A stretch of 64,000 bases of DNA. It comes from Vibrio hepatarius (GTDB lineage Bacteria > Pseudomonadota > Gammaproteobacteria > Enterobacterales > Vibrionaceae). Numbering within the stretch: position 1 is the first letter of the stretch; each line of letters opens with the position of its first letter. The notes under the pieces are model-generated. The model ran no database searches, was not told the origin of the DNA, and worked only from the letters and a program-made list of their open reading frames with translations. This document shows positions 35,453 through 43,434 of this stretch, in pieces. A program made the position numbers and the translations under genes. The stretch covers positions 1 through 64,000 of the forward strand of contig NZ_JAATOO010000017.1 in NCBI RefSeq assembly GCF_011806575.1, given 5' to 3'.

Positions 35453-36841
35453 TTAAATCCAGAAGGTCATCGCAATAAAGCTTAGCGCGATGATACAAAC
35501 GATGTTCAGGATGATACCCACTCGCATCATCTCACTCTGTTTCACATGACCAGAACCGAATACGATCGCGTTTGGCGGCGTGGCCACTGGCAACATAAAC
35601 GCACAAGATGCAGATACTGCAATCAGCACCGACAAGACTACTGGCGACATGCCGAACGCTTCTGCAACAGTAGCGAATACCGGAATCAAAAGCGCCGCAC
35701 TCGCTGTGTTGCTGGCAAATTCAGTCAAGAACACCACAAAGATGGCGATAACCGCCACGATAAAGAAGAATCCTAGGTGAGAAATCATATCGCTTAGCTC
35801 GTTCGCCAAGAAGACACTGGTGCCGGTTGCTTTCAAAACGTTACTCAAACAAATACCACCACCAAACAGTAGCAATACGCCCCAGTCTGCGGTCTTTTCA
35901 ATGTCTTTCCAATGCACCACACGGGCAAAGCTCACTGCTACGATGGCACAAAGCGCAACAATCGTATCGAACTTCGCGTAGCCGCCAAGCATGGCATTAA
36001 TCGGCTTGCTAAAGATCCAGCAGATTACGGTCGCGGCGAAAATCGCCAGTGTAACCACTTTACCTTTGTCCCAATCAACAGGCTCAGCATTAAGCTCAAA
36101 CTGGCCGTTTAGATCAGGCTTAAGTACGAAGTAAAGAATCGCAATCATCAGTGGCATCATGATAAGCGCAGTCGGTAGGCCAAAGCTCATCCATTCGGTA
36201 AAGCTCAAACCCACTTCTGCCGCAGCGATGGCGTTTGGTGGGCTACCTACTACCGTTGCAATACCACCGATACTCGCGCTGTAAGCGATACCCAACAGAA
36301 CAAACACGTAAGTCTTATGGCCACTTTCTGAGTTCACTTTGCTGAGTACGCCCAGTACCAGCGGCAGCATCATCGCTGTGGTGGCGGTATTACTGATCCA
36401 CATTGAAAGACCAGCGGTCACACCGAACAGCATAAACACCGCGACACTCATTTTGCCTTTGGCAAAAATCAGCACCTTGTCTGCGATGACTTTGTCGAGT
36501 CCTTGGCGATGCATAGCCGCAGCCAGTGCGAAACCGCCAAGAAAGAGGAAGATGATCGAGTTAGCGAAGTTATTGAGCGCTGTTTGCGTATTAAATACAC
36601 CAAACAACACCGCCATGATCGGCACTAAAATCGCGGTAACGGTGACATGCAGGGCTTCAGTCAACCAAAGAATCGCAACAAACACCAACATGCTGAGTCC
36701 CAAGACAACTTGAGGCTCAAATGGAAGCGTAAAATACATCAACGCAAACAAAAAGATGTCTGCGATGATGATCATACTGTTGCGGTTTAGAAACCATTCT
36801 CGGGTATTAGTGGGCAAAGGGACACTATCATTTCTATTCAT
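35453..36841 (-). CDS. Na+-coupled dicarboxylate symporter, VcINDY orthologue (DASS)
   Basis: 462 residues. The sequence follows VcINDY of V. cholerae chromosome II almost throughout ([44 protein letters not shown]). Both SNT substrate/sodium motifs are present ([16 protein letters not shown] and [17 protein letters not shown]), together with GSPPNAIA and [13 protein letters not shown]. It imports succinate, fumarate and malate with sodium by an elevator mechanism. A single gene, convergent with speB. Confidence 0.94.
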   Translation of the reverse strand: MNRNDSVPLPTNTREWFLNRNSMIIIADIFLFALMYFTLPFEPQVVLGLSMLVFVAILWLTEALHVTVTAILVPIMAVLFGVFNTQTALNNFANSIIFLFLGGFALAAAMHRQGLDKVIADKVLIFAKGKMSVAVFMLFGVTAGLSMWISNTATTAMMLPLVLGVLSKVNSESGHKTYVFVLLGIAYSASIGGIATVVGSPPNAIAAAEVGLSFTEWMSFGLPTALIMMPLMIAILYFVLKPDLNGQFELNAEPVDWDKGKVVTLAIFAATVICWIFSKPINAMLGGYAKFDTIVALCAIVAVSFARVVHWKDIEKTADWGVLLLFGGGICLSNVLKATGTSVFLANELSDMISHLGFFFIVAVIAIFVVFLTEFASNTASAALLIPVFATVAEAFGMSPVVLSVLIAVSASCAFMLPVATPPNAIVFGSGHVKQSEMMRVGIILNIVCIIALSFIAMTFWI

Positions 36842-37000
36842 TATTATATTTCCTTAAGAGGGCCTTGTGGCATAGCAAATGATCCCACACAACCTGTTGG
36901 AGAAATAATTTTTCATTGCGAATTTGTTAAGCATATCAAGTTCATGCGTACGAATGTTAACAATGTGAATAGAATGCACACTAAACCATATGGGGAGTGA

Positions 37001-37852
37001 TTACTTAGTCACCAACCTATCAAAACTGTCCATTACTTGTTGGCATTTCATCACTCGTCCATGACCTTGTCCTTGGGTGGCGACTATGCTGACATTATCC
37101 GTCTCTTGCGCCACTTTTTCAGAGATAGAGAACGGCGTAAATCTGTCCCCTTCGTCATGAACAATAATCGTCGCTGCCGTGCGCTGTTTCAGTTTTCCAA
37201 TTGGGTCGATGGACTGAAGCGGATAGCGGTATTGCGTCTGAACCTTATCGACGACTGCGTTAAACAGGCGCATTGAGTATCCTGAACGCTCCACACTACC
37301 AAACAGGTTGTTGAGGTAGTCGAGCACCGGCGCAATCAACAGCATAGGTTTATCCACCAGCTTTTGGTGATGACATTCAATCGCCGACACCGTGCCCATA
37401 CTATGACCCACAATCCCTGCCACCTCCTCTAAGCTATCGAGCACTGCTTCGAGGCCTAACACAAACGCAGGAATATGCCCGTACACGCCTTCACTTTGAC
37501 CGTGTGCAGGATGGTCGTACGCCAGTGCGGTAAATCCTTGGCTCGCGATATGTTCCATCAAGGGATAAAACTGGCTTGAGCTGCCTGACCAGCCGTGGGT
37601 AAGAACCCAAACAGGTCCGCTACCCAAACGATAGGTTTTCAGTATGCCTTCTTTCGACAGCACTTCACCTTTGACTAGCCCTTGCGGCTCTGCGTTTTTA
37701 GGCTTAGTTCGGGCTGGTGTGAGCAGTAACTTACGCGCGGTCTTCTCCGCGTGTTTCGGCGTTAGCGTGTGGTGCAAACGGGTACTCAAGTTGATCATGC
37801 TTTTCTTAAAGCTGAACTTTTTCGACGTATTAAAGTAGATCTTCTCACTCAT
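37001..37852 (-). CDS. Alpha/beta hydrolase
   Basis: 283 residues from the ATG at 37852 (AGGACA upstream); an in-frame start at 37906 adds 18 residues without support. Alpha/beta-hydrolase features: oxyanion-loop LTHGWSGSSSQFYPLMEHI, AYDHPAHGQS, nucleophile elbow IVGHSMGTVSA (Ser), acid region VHDEGDRFTPF and final His GQGHGRVM. No signal peptide. A TetR-type gene lies 92 bp upstream on the same strand, and a sequence motif shared by both promoter regions suggests control by it. Esterase or lipase-like activity is likely but the substrate is unknown. Confidence 0.87.
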   Translation of the reverse strand: MSEKIYFNTSKKFSFKKSMINLSTRLHHTLTPKHAEKTARKLLLTPARTKPKNAEPQGLVKGEVLSKEGILKTYRLGSGPVWVLTHGWSGSSSQFYPLMEHIASQGFTALAYDHPAHGQSEGVYGHIPAFVLGLEAVLDSLEEVAGIVGHSMGTVSAIECHHQKLVDKPMLLIAPVLDYLNNLFGSVERSGYSMRLFNAVVDKVQTQYRYPLQSIDPIGKLKQRTAATIIVHDEGDRFTPFSISEKVAQETDNVSIVATQGQGHGRVMKCQQVMDSFDRLVTK

Positions 37853-37885
37853 TGGAGTTGTCCTATATGTCACCCGCAAAAAAAC

Positions 37886-37897
37886 GAACGACCGTGC
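37886..37897. promoter_or_regulatory. Candidate TetR site before the hydrolase gene
   Basis: GAACGACCGTGC, preceded by an A-run and followed by TA, resembles the reverse complement of the element before the tetR gene at 38565-38576 (GAACGTTCGTGC). The shared core is GAACGNNCGTGC. Confidence 0.45.
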
Positions 37898-37944
37898 TAT
37901 TTTCAATTAAACAATAAGCCGAACACACGGTTCAGCTTGGATTA

Positions 37945-38532
37945 TCACTTCCAGCTAACGACTAGCCTTTCAACACCATTCCAGAAGTGCTCATAACTCG
38001 CTTGTTGTCCGTGTATCGAGTAAAACAGGTGCGCACTCAGATACAATCCATACAACTCAAACGTTGCCTGCTTCGGGTCGAGATCGGCTCGAAACTCTTG
38101 GCTTTCTACCCCTTTGGCAATTTGAATACGCAAATACTCAATCCAGGTTGCAATGGTCTTCTTTAGTTTCTGTTGGGTAGGCGTTGGCTCAACGCCCGCT
38201 TCTTTCCACGCATCCAAAAACATACAACTGCCTTGAAACGAGTGGTTCCAACCCAACCAGTTATCCAAAAGGGTGTGAATCTTTTTCTCTATTGTCTGTT
38301 CACTCTGCTCGCGAGCAGGCGCGATCACACGTTGGACAAACACCTGATTGGCGTACTCCAATACCGCGACCTGAAGATTGTCTTTCGAGTTAAAGTGCGC
38401 GAACAAGCCGCTTTTTGACATGCCACAATGCTTTGCCAACTCACCGATAGTCAGGCTTTCTAAACCGTTCTCACTCGCCAATGCGAACGCTTTACTAAGG
38501 ATATTTTCTTTGGTGACTCTGCCTTTACTCAT
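37945..38532 (-). CDS. TetR-family transcriptional regulator
   Basis: 195 residues from the ATG at 38532 (an upstream start at 38586 adds 18 basic residues and is doubtful). Helix-turn-helix LTIGELAKHCGMSKSGLFAHFNSKDNLQVAVLEYA is typical TetR; the C-terminal domain resembles TetR_C members such as those near lipid or drug genes. It likely controls itself and the downstream hydrolase: the motif GAACGNNCGTGC occurs before both genes. Ligand unknown. Confidence 0.88.
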   Translation of the reverse strand: MSKGRVTKENILSKAFALASENGLESLTIGELAKHCGMSKSGLFAHFNSKDNLQVAVLEYANQVFVQRVIAPAREQSEQTIEKKIHTLLDNWLGWNHSFQGSCMFLDAWKEAGVEPTPTQQKLKKTIATWIEYLRIQIAKGVESQEFRADLDPKQATFELYGLYLSAHLFYSIHGQQASYEHFWNGVERLVVSWK

Positions 38533-38564
38533 ACAACTCTCTCTTACAGACTTATTTAGTTTTA

Positions 38565-38576
38565 GCACGAACGTTC
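38565..38576. promoter_or_regulatory. Candidate TetR operator before its own gene
   Basis: On the minus strand this reads GAACGTTCGTGC, with GAACGTTC (38569-38576) a perfect palindrome. It is about 35 bp upstream of the tetR start and matches the element before the hydrolase gene. Confidence 0.5.
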
Positions 38577-38767
38577 TTTTTTTCAACTTTTATTTTGCAT
38601 ATATCTATAAGCATGGTGTCCACTCGCATAGATCTTAACGGAGTGAAGTGAGTCGCAAATCTTCCTACCAACGCGTCTTTAATATGCAACCTAGGCTCTG
38701 AGACAAACCTATCAGTGAATAAGTTTGATATATCTTGCTTCGTTTTTGATTTTTAAGAATATCGGTT

Positions 38768-39790
38768 ATGCAAACTAAAAAGATTCAAAGTATTGAGTTC
38801 GGCCGCGTGGTAGCGATTTTTGCGATCCTCGCTATGCACTGCCAGTTATTCGTCAGTTACTGGCAATATGATGGAGCCCCTTGGGTGGCGTATATTTTCA
38901 ACCAATCGACCCGATTTGCTGTACCGCTATTTTTCTTGATTTCAGGGTATCTTATCCATCCAAAGCTGGTTGCAGAGCCGATGGTGGCGTTGCGTCGCTA
39001 CTGCTCACCTTTGCTAAGAGTGTTTGTGGTTTGGAGCATCATCAGTTTACTGATGCCGTTCAACTTTCAGGTGCTTGCCGAACACGGTTACTTAGCAGAG
39101 CGTCAAGGATACTGGAGCTTTCTAGCTCAAACGCCACTCAACTCTCTGCTGGAAGGCGGGCTCGTTCACCTATGGTTTATCCCAGCCCTAATCTTGGCAG
39201 CGACAATCACCGCTTGCTTAGCGAGAGCCAAACGCCTTGAGCTATTGATACCGCTTGCGTTTGTTCTTTACGTCTATGGTGTACTAGCGGGCAGCTACCA
39301 AGTTGTCACTGACTTCTGGTCACCGTTCTTCACCCGTAACGGACCGTTCTTTAGTACCTTGTTATTTGCGATTGGCTTTACTATCCGTCAAGACAACATT
39401 AAAGCCACCAGCCGACAAGCGTTAATGCTTGCAGGGGTTGGCATGCTGTTACACTTTGGCGAAGCACTGCTTCTTAACGGTCATGGGCAAGCGTTCAATA
39501 GCAACGATTACTTATTTGGCACTTTCTTGTGGGGCACAGGTATCTTCTTATGGCTCTTAGCAAAACCTGAGCTCGGTGCAGGCCGTTGGATTACTTCCCT
39601 ATCGAAGTATGTACTCGCGATCTATGTTGCCCACCTGCCTATAATCATTTTGATGATGAACTTTGCTGGCTTTAACGGCCTAACTGGGCTTGGACATGAC
39701 CTCACGGTATTGTTTGGCAGCGTGCTGTTAACGCTATTGCTGATCAAAGGTTTAGAAAAAACGCCGCTCTACCCGTGGCTATTCCGTTAG
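38768..39790 (+). CDS. Acyltransferase 3 family membrane protein
   Basis: 340 residues with about ten predicted membrane helices. The conserved start of the family is visible (IEFGRVVAIFAILAMHCQLF, catalytic His), followed by RFAVPLFFLISGYLI and HLWFIPALI. Such enzymes transfer acetyl, succinyl or other acyl groups to cell-surface sugars (WecH, OafA, OpgC types). No glycan genes are adjacent, so the acceptor is unknown. Monocistronic with a terminator. Confidence 0.88.
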   Translation: MQTKKIQSIEFGRVVAIFAILAMHCQLFVSYWQYDGAPWVAYIFNQSTRFAVPLFFLISGYLIHPKLVAEPMVALRRYCSPLLRVFVVWSIISLLMPFNFQVLAEHGYLAERQGYWSFLAQTPLNSLLEGGLVHLWFIPALILAATITACLARAKRLELLIPLAFVLYVYGVLAGSYQVVTDFWSPFFTRNGPFFSTLLFAIGFTIRQDNIKATSRQALMLAGVGMLLHFGEALLLNGHGQAFNSNDYLFGTFLWGTGIFLWLLAKPELGAGRWITSLSKYVLAIYVAHLPIIILMMNFAGFNGLTGLGHDLTVLFGSVLLTLLLIKGLEKTPLYPWLFR

Positions 39791-39814
39791 GTGTAACACG
39801 TTATCAAGACAAAC

Positions 39815-39848
39815 AAAAAAAGCGACGGTCTCACACCATCGCTTTTTT
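39815..39848. terminator. Bidirectional terminator, acyltransferase/arsR
   Basis: AGCGACGGT (39821-39829) pairs with ACCATCGCT (39835-39843) with one mismatch; A6 before and T6 after. Confidence 0.82.
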
Positions 39849-39872
39849 GTCGTTTTCAAATCGCAAAGAGGA

Positions 39873-40205
39873 TTACTTTGGCGACGGCTTCGACGCACAA
39901 ACGTTGTCAGCGTGACAAGCCTCTTCTGTGCAGCATTCCGCTTTAAGAAAGCCGATCACATCGTCAAGGCATTGATACTCGGCAACACAATACAGGGTTC
40001 GACCTTCGCGGCGCTGACTCAATAGCCCCGCCGACGCCAAGCTGGAAATATGGTGAGACAATGTGGAACCCGGCACATCAAGTCTTTCTTGAATCGCGCC
40101 AACCGCGACTCCCTTGTAGCCCGCTTTTACGATGGTCTTGTAAATAGCCAAACGAGTCGGATGCCCTAATTCTTTTAGTGCTTTCGCGACAACTTCCAGT
40201 TCCAT
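39873..40205 (-). CDS. ArsR/SmtB-family repressor with cysteine-rich tail
   Basis: 110 residues. Winged helix with GVAVGAIQERLDVPGSTLSHHISSLASAGLLSQRREGRTLYCV, the ArsR pattern. The C-terminal tail has CC, C and C within AECCTEEACHADNVCA, plus a Cys in the wing region, giving a likely metal or metalloid site. A perfect palindrome (40229-40248) lies 24 bp before the start and is the probable autoregulatory operator. No transporter or resistance gene is in the same operon, so its target may be the divergent gene at 40483 or distant genes. Confidence 0.88.
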   Translation of the reverse strand: MELEVVAKALKELGHPTRLAIYKTIVKAGYKGVAVGAIQERLDVPGSTLSHHISSLASAGLLSQRREGRTLYCVAEYQCLDDVIGFLKAECCTEEACHADNVCASKPSPK

Positions 40206-40228
40206 TAAAAACTCCCAAACAAACTAAC

Positions 40229-40248
40229 ATTTCCAAAATAATGGAAAT
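40229..40248. promoter_or_regulatory. ArsR-type operator
   Basis: ATTTCCA (40229-40235) and TGGAAAT (40242-40248) form a perfect inverted repeat with a 6-bp spacer, directly upstream of the repressor gene. Confidence 0.65.
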
Positions 40249-40482
40249 ATGTGTTTTTTGCAATCATCGTTCGCTAATAACTGTGTGACTTGAGCCATTT
40301 TGAGCTTGAAAACTTATGATGGCATCCAATCACCCATTTGTAGCGAACCAAAATCAAGCATTTACAGGATACAATTCGGCGAATATTAATCTGTATCAAA
40401 GTTCATGTTTGTTTCATAAATAAGCGCCGAACGCTGTCCTACACTTAGTGGGAATGTAGGCAGACTAAGCAAGGAGCAAACA

Positions 40483-40773
40483 ATGATCTCGGTACACAGA
40501 AAATACGAGCTGAAAGGCACCACGCACTTCCATGCTCATATTGAAGTTAACCCTGTCGGCATACTGGACGTGGAAATTATTGAGAATAAGCAACACCACA
40601 AAGCAGAGCTGTGCGACGTTGGCTTTAAGAAACTGAATGGTCGCACTCAGGTTTATGGCAAACAAGGTAAAGCGCAATGGGCGCTGGATCTGCACGATAA
40701 AGACGCGTCTGAACTAAACCACTTAATCGTGGAAGCCAATGAAGAGTTTGAAACCTTAATGCGTGATTTATGA
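40483..40773 (+). CDS. Hypothetical protein, 96 residues
   Basis: ATG at 40483 with AAGGAG (spacing about 8) gives a well-formed gene. No signal peptide or membrane segment; mixed alpha/beta composition, His-rich early part (THFHAHIEVNPVGILDVEIIENKQHHK) and an acidic C-terminal helix (NHLIVEANEEFETLM). I do not recognise the family. It lies 277 bp from the divergent ArsR-type gene and is probably transcribed alone. Confidence 0.75.
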   Translation: MISVHRKYELKGTTHFHAHIEVNPVGILDVEIIENKQHHKAELCDVGFKKLNGRTQVYGKQGKAQWALDLHDKDASELNHLIVEANEEFETLMRDL

Positions 40774-40862
40774 ATTTCGCGCCCTTTTCTAACATTCCGT
40801 TGCTCAGAGTCTGCTGTCGCGCAGCGGAATGTTGATTGCCCGTTTCGCGAGTGTTACCCCAC

Positions 40863-41597
40863 CTACTGAACGAGGCGTTGCTGAAGCTTGTACGACACCC
40901 CTTCAAAAGTTGGCGTTAACATGTACACCAACGCAATAAATGACGCCGCACCGATAAGATCAACCGGTCTATGCATGCCAAGCCACAATCGGCTGTAGGC
41001 AACACTGAGCGCCCAGACCAGCAAAACCGCACTCAACACATACTGTTTGCGTTGCAAGAAGATATTGCCAAAGAACACCAAGCAGATCGCGACAAACACC
41101 GTATGGCCCGAAGGAAAAGAGTAATCCGTCTCACCCTGCCAATGCTGGATTCGCCAAGGGCTGACTTTCTCTGCCACTTTTTTAAGCACCTGCGTTTGTT
41201 GCTCTGTGGTCAGATTATAAAAGTGTTCAGGTTGTGGGATGAGCAGTTCGTGGGCAAGCACTTCGGTATACGGGCGCGGACTTTCTGTCATCTGCTTTAG
41301 CCCCGTTTTAGCCGCAAAGCCAATCACCAAAATCACACCAAGTTGCAGCAGTTGAGCCAGTAACTGACGATTAATCCCAGTCAGCTTGACCGTAACAGCG
41401 AGTAATAGCCCAAGAGTTAAAAGAAAACCACGCGAGCCTGCTGAATCCGTAAAAAGAGTAAAAAACATCCCGACATTATCTGACACTTTACCCGTCAGAT
41501 TGATCGGAGATACGACGAATGAAACCACGGCAGTCACAAGAATAAATGTGCCCAGCAGTGCTAATCCAGCTCGCTTGTTTATTAGATACTCTTTCAC
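40863..41597 (-). CDS. PAP2-family membrane phosphatase (PgpB-like)
   Basis: 244 residues, six helices predicted. All three PAP2 motifs are present: KTGLKQMTESPRP (K-x6-RP), DYSFPSGHTVF (PSGH), and SRLWLGMHRPVD (SR-x5-H-x3-D). The length and long periplasmic loop between motifs 1 and 2 are like PgpB of E. coli. It probably dephosphorylates phosphatidylglycerol phosphate, undecaprenyl pyrophosphate or related lipids at the periplasmic face. Monocistronic. Confidence 0.88.
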   Translation of the reverse strand: MKEYLINKRAGLALLGTFILVTAVVSFVVSPINLTGKVSDNVGMFFTLFTDSAGSRGFLLTLGLLLAVTVKLTGINRQLLAQLLQLGVILVIGFAAKTGLKQMTESPRPYTEVLAHELLIPQPEHFYNLTTEQQTQVLKKVAEKVSPWRIQHWQGETDYSFPSGHTVFVAICLVFFGNIFLQRKQYVLSAVLLVWALSVAYSRLWLGMHRPVDLIGAASFIALVYMLTPTFEGVSYKLQQRLVQ

Positions 41598-41733
41598 GTT
41601 TTCGCTTCATGGGTCGTTGATAGACGATGGATTCTATTAGACGCCTCTGCGTGATTTCTTTAATCAACTTCTTGTCAATTTCGTGAAAGTAAGTATTTAG
41701 GATGAGACAAATTCCTACACGGTGAAATACACC

Positions 41734-42564
41734 TTAACGCACATTCACATGGCCATTGAAAAAATGGTGCACCGGACCATGACCACCACCAACCGCCAGT
41801 TCATCAGCATGGGCAATCGCCTGTGAAATGTATTGTTTACCAAGGTAGACCGCTTTATGTAATCGGTTACCTTGCGCCAGATAAGAAGCGATCGCCGAAG
41901 AGAGCGTACAACCAGTGCCATGCGTGTTTACCGTTAGGTGACGTTTGGCGCGTAGCAATTCGCTGGAGTGCGGTTGGATAAGCAAATCATTGCTGTTGGC
42001 GTCTTGCTCAAGATGACCGCCTTTCAACAGCACCGAATGCGCACCCAACGCACGTAAATCGGCGATCAGCGCCCCCATTTCTTCTTCACTTTGCGGCACA
42101 GGTTTACCCACTAAAGCCGCCCCTTCAGGTAAGTTGGGCGTTAACAAATCAGCCATAGGGATCAACTCTTGTTTGAGGGTGCTGATAGCGTTCTGTTGCA
42201 ACAAAAGATCACCGCTGGTGGCGACCATCACAGGGTCAATCACCAAGAACTTTGGCGTGTATTGTCTTAGCTTGCGCGCCACCAACTGAATGATATTCGC
42301 ATCCGCCAGCATGCCGATTTTCACCGCGACGATATTGAGGTCAGAAAACACCGCGTCGAGTTGGCTTTCAATATGCTCGAGTGGCACGGGATGTATTGAG
42401 CGGACGCCCCGGGTGTTCTGAGAGGTAATCGCGGTGATCACCGAACACGCGTAGCTGCCGGTGGCAGAGATGGCTTTGATATCGGCTTGAATTCCCGCAC
42501 CGCCGCCGCTGTCTGAGCCTGCGATGGTTAATACGATTGGGGTGGTGTCTTGTGAATGCGGCAT
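41734..42564 (-). CDS. thiD: Hydroxymethylpyrimidine/phosphomethylpyrimidine kinase
   Basis: 276 residues. Ribokinase-like fold: VLTIAGSDSGGGAGIQADIKAI at the start, KIGMLADANIIQ, DPVMVATSGD, LTPNLPEGAAL, LLKGGH and HGTGCTLSSAIASYLAQG. It phosphorylates HMP and HMP-phosphate in thiamin synthesis or salvage. A TPP riboswitch precedes it at 42672-42752, so expression should fall when thiamin pyrophosphate is abundant. No other thi gene is linked. AGGAG before the ATG is a good RBS. Confidence 0.94.
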   Translation of the reverse strand: MPHSQDTTPIVLTIAGSDSGGGAGIQADIKAISATGSYACSVITAITSQNTRGVRSIHPVPLEHIESQLDAVFSDLNIVAVKIGMLADANIIQLVARKLRQYTPKFLVIDPVMVATSGDLLLQQNAISTLKQELIPMADLLTPNLPEGAALVGKPVPQSEEEMGALIADLRALGAHSVLLKGGHLEQDANSNDLLIQPHSSELLRAKRHLTVNTHGTGCTLSSAIASYLAQGNRLHKAVYLGKQYISQAIAHADELAVGGGHGPVHHFFNGHVNVR

Positions 42565-42671
42565 GGTCGCTCCTACTACAAGACGTATAAGAACTGACTC
42601 TGCCCAAGTAGAGAGTGGAAGTATCCTACTTACAGCGAGTGCCTCGCACAGAATAAAGATGCGACGCTAAT

Positions 42672-42752
42672 AGTTCCCTACGCCAGTGCTAACTGAATCA
42701 GGTTCTACGGGTCTCGCTATGCGATCTCAGCCTTTCGGCTCCCCGACTATTT
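42672..42752 (-). ncRNA. TPP (THI element) riboswitch before thiD
   Basis: On the minus strand the conserved core reads in order GGGGAGCC, GGCTGAGA, GACCCGTAGAACCTGAT, then ACTGGCGTAGGGAA, as in THI elements. It lies about 108 bases ahead of the thiD start. The expression platform in between has no obvious U-tailed terminator, so translational control is more likely. Confidence 0.95.
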
Positions 42753-42854
42753 CCAGCAGATGATAGCAGTATTTAAAATGCGAATGCACCAATAATTTGC
42801 TGGCGAGAAAGCATCCAAAGAAGAAATAAGCAGTTTGGCGGCGCTAGAAACGAC

Positions 42855-42877
42855 AAAAGGAGCTAAACGCTCCTTTT
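42855..42877. terminator. Terminator after the 50-residue protein
   Basis: AAAAGGAGC (42855-42863) and GCTCCTTTT (42869-42877) form a 9-bp stem with T-runs on both strands. It serves the minus-strand small gene at 42901-43053. Confidence 0.8.
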
Positions 42878-42900
42878 TTGTCTCTACTTCGCTGGGCGAA

Positions 42901-43053
42901 CTATGCCTCTAAGACTTCCTCGCCTAACACTTCAGCGAGCAATAACTGATCAGACTCATCAAGCTTCATACCGAGAACTGGCAATCCATGCTGTGCGGTC
43001 CAGCAACCAAAGAAAACAACAATGGCTAATGCGAATATAATCACTGAAACCAT
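42901..43053 (-). CDS. Small single-pass membrane protein, 50 residues
   Basis: The ATG at 43053 is preceded by a strong GGGGAGG Shine-Dalgarno. The 50-residue product starts with one hydrophobic helix (MVSVIIFALAIVVFFGCWTA), then a linker (QHGLPVLGMK) and an acidic, leucine-rich tail (DESDQLLLAEVLGEEVLEA). A bidirectional terminator lies 23 bp downstream. RBS, coding pattern and terminator together support a real gene that is too short for usual cut-offs. Family not recognised; inner-membrane location with a cytoplasmic or periplasmic acidic tail is expected. Confidence 0.72.
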   Translation of the reverse strand: MVSVIIFALAIVVFFGCWTAQHGLPVLGMKLDESDQLLLAEVLGEEVLEA

Positions 43054-43384
43054 AACTAACCTCCCCTTGTGGTTAAACACCAGTACCTGGCTAACCCAAG
43101 ATGCAGCTTCGGATGAAGTTAAAGGCCGTTATGCAATACTTTATTCTTTTACGTTTTGGATTCACTCTCAACAAGCCACACTTGTTAAGGCTCGTGTCTC
43201 TATTGCGTTCAGTTTATTGTATTCACTTAAAAAGTTATTCGGTCTCTACACCTTGATGTTATTGAGGTACCTTTTCAATATAGGGTTACCGTATGGCGCT
43301 GGCAACTACATTTAGTGGTAAACAATCTCTAAGTCACAAATATTATGTGGACAGGCGCATAAATATCCTGCATTTATCCAGCGA
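43054..43384. other. 330-bp gap upstream of the small membrane protein gene
   Basis: No supported gene. A plus-strand open frame from 43022 overlaps the small gene antisense, lacks an RBS and looks like chance. The gap should contain the small gene's promoter. Confidence 0.4.
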
Positions 43385-43409
43385 TAAAAAAAGGGGCATT
43401 GAGCCCCTT
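43385..43409 (-). terminator. Terminator of phoX
   Basis: AAGGGGC (43391-43397) pairs with GCCCCTT (43403-43409). On the minus strand a run of about eight T follows. Confidence 0.85.
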
Positions 43410-43434
43410 AAACTACTGGTTTTGGTTAATGCAG

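Noticed and set aside
43022..43315. 97-residue plus-strand open frame
   Set aside because: It overlaps the well-supported 50-residue minus-strand gene, has no ribosome binding site and no family features.
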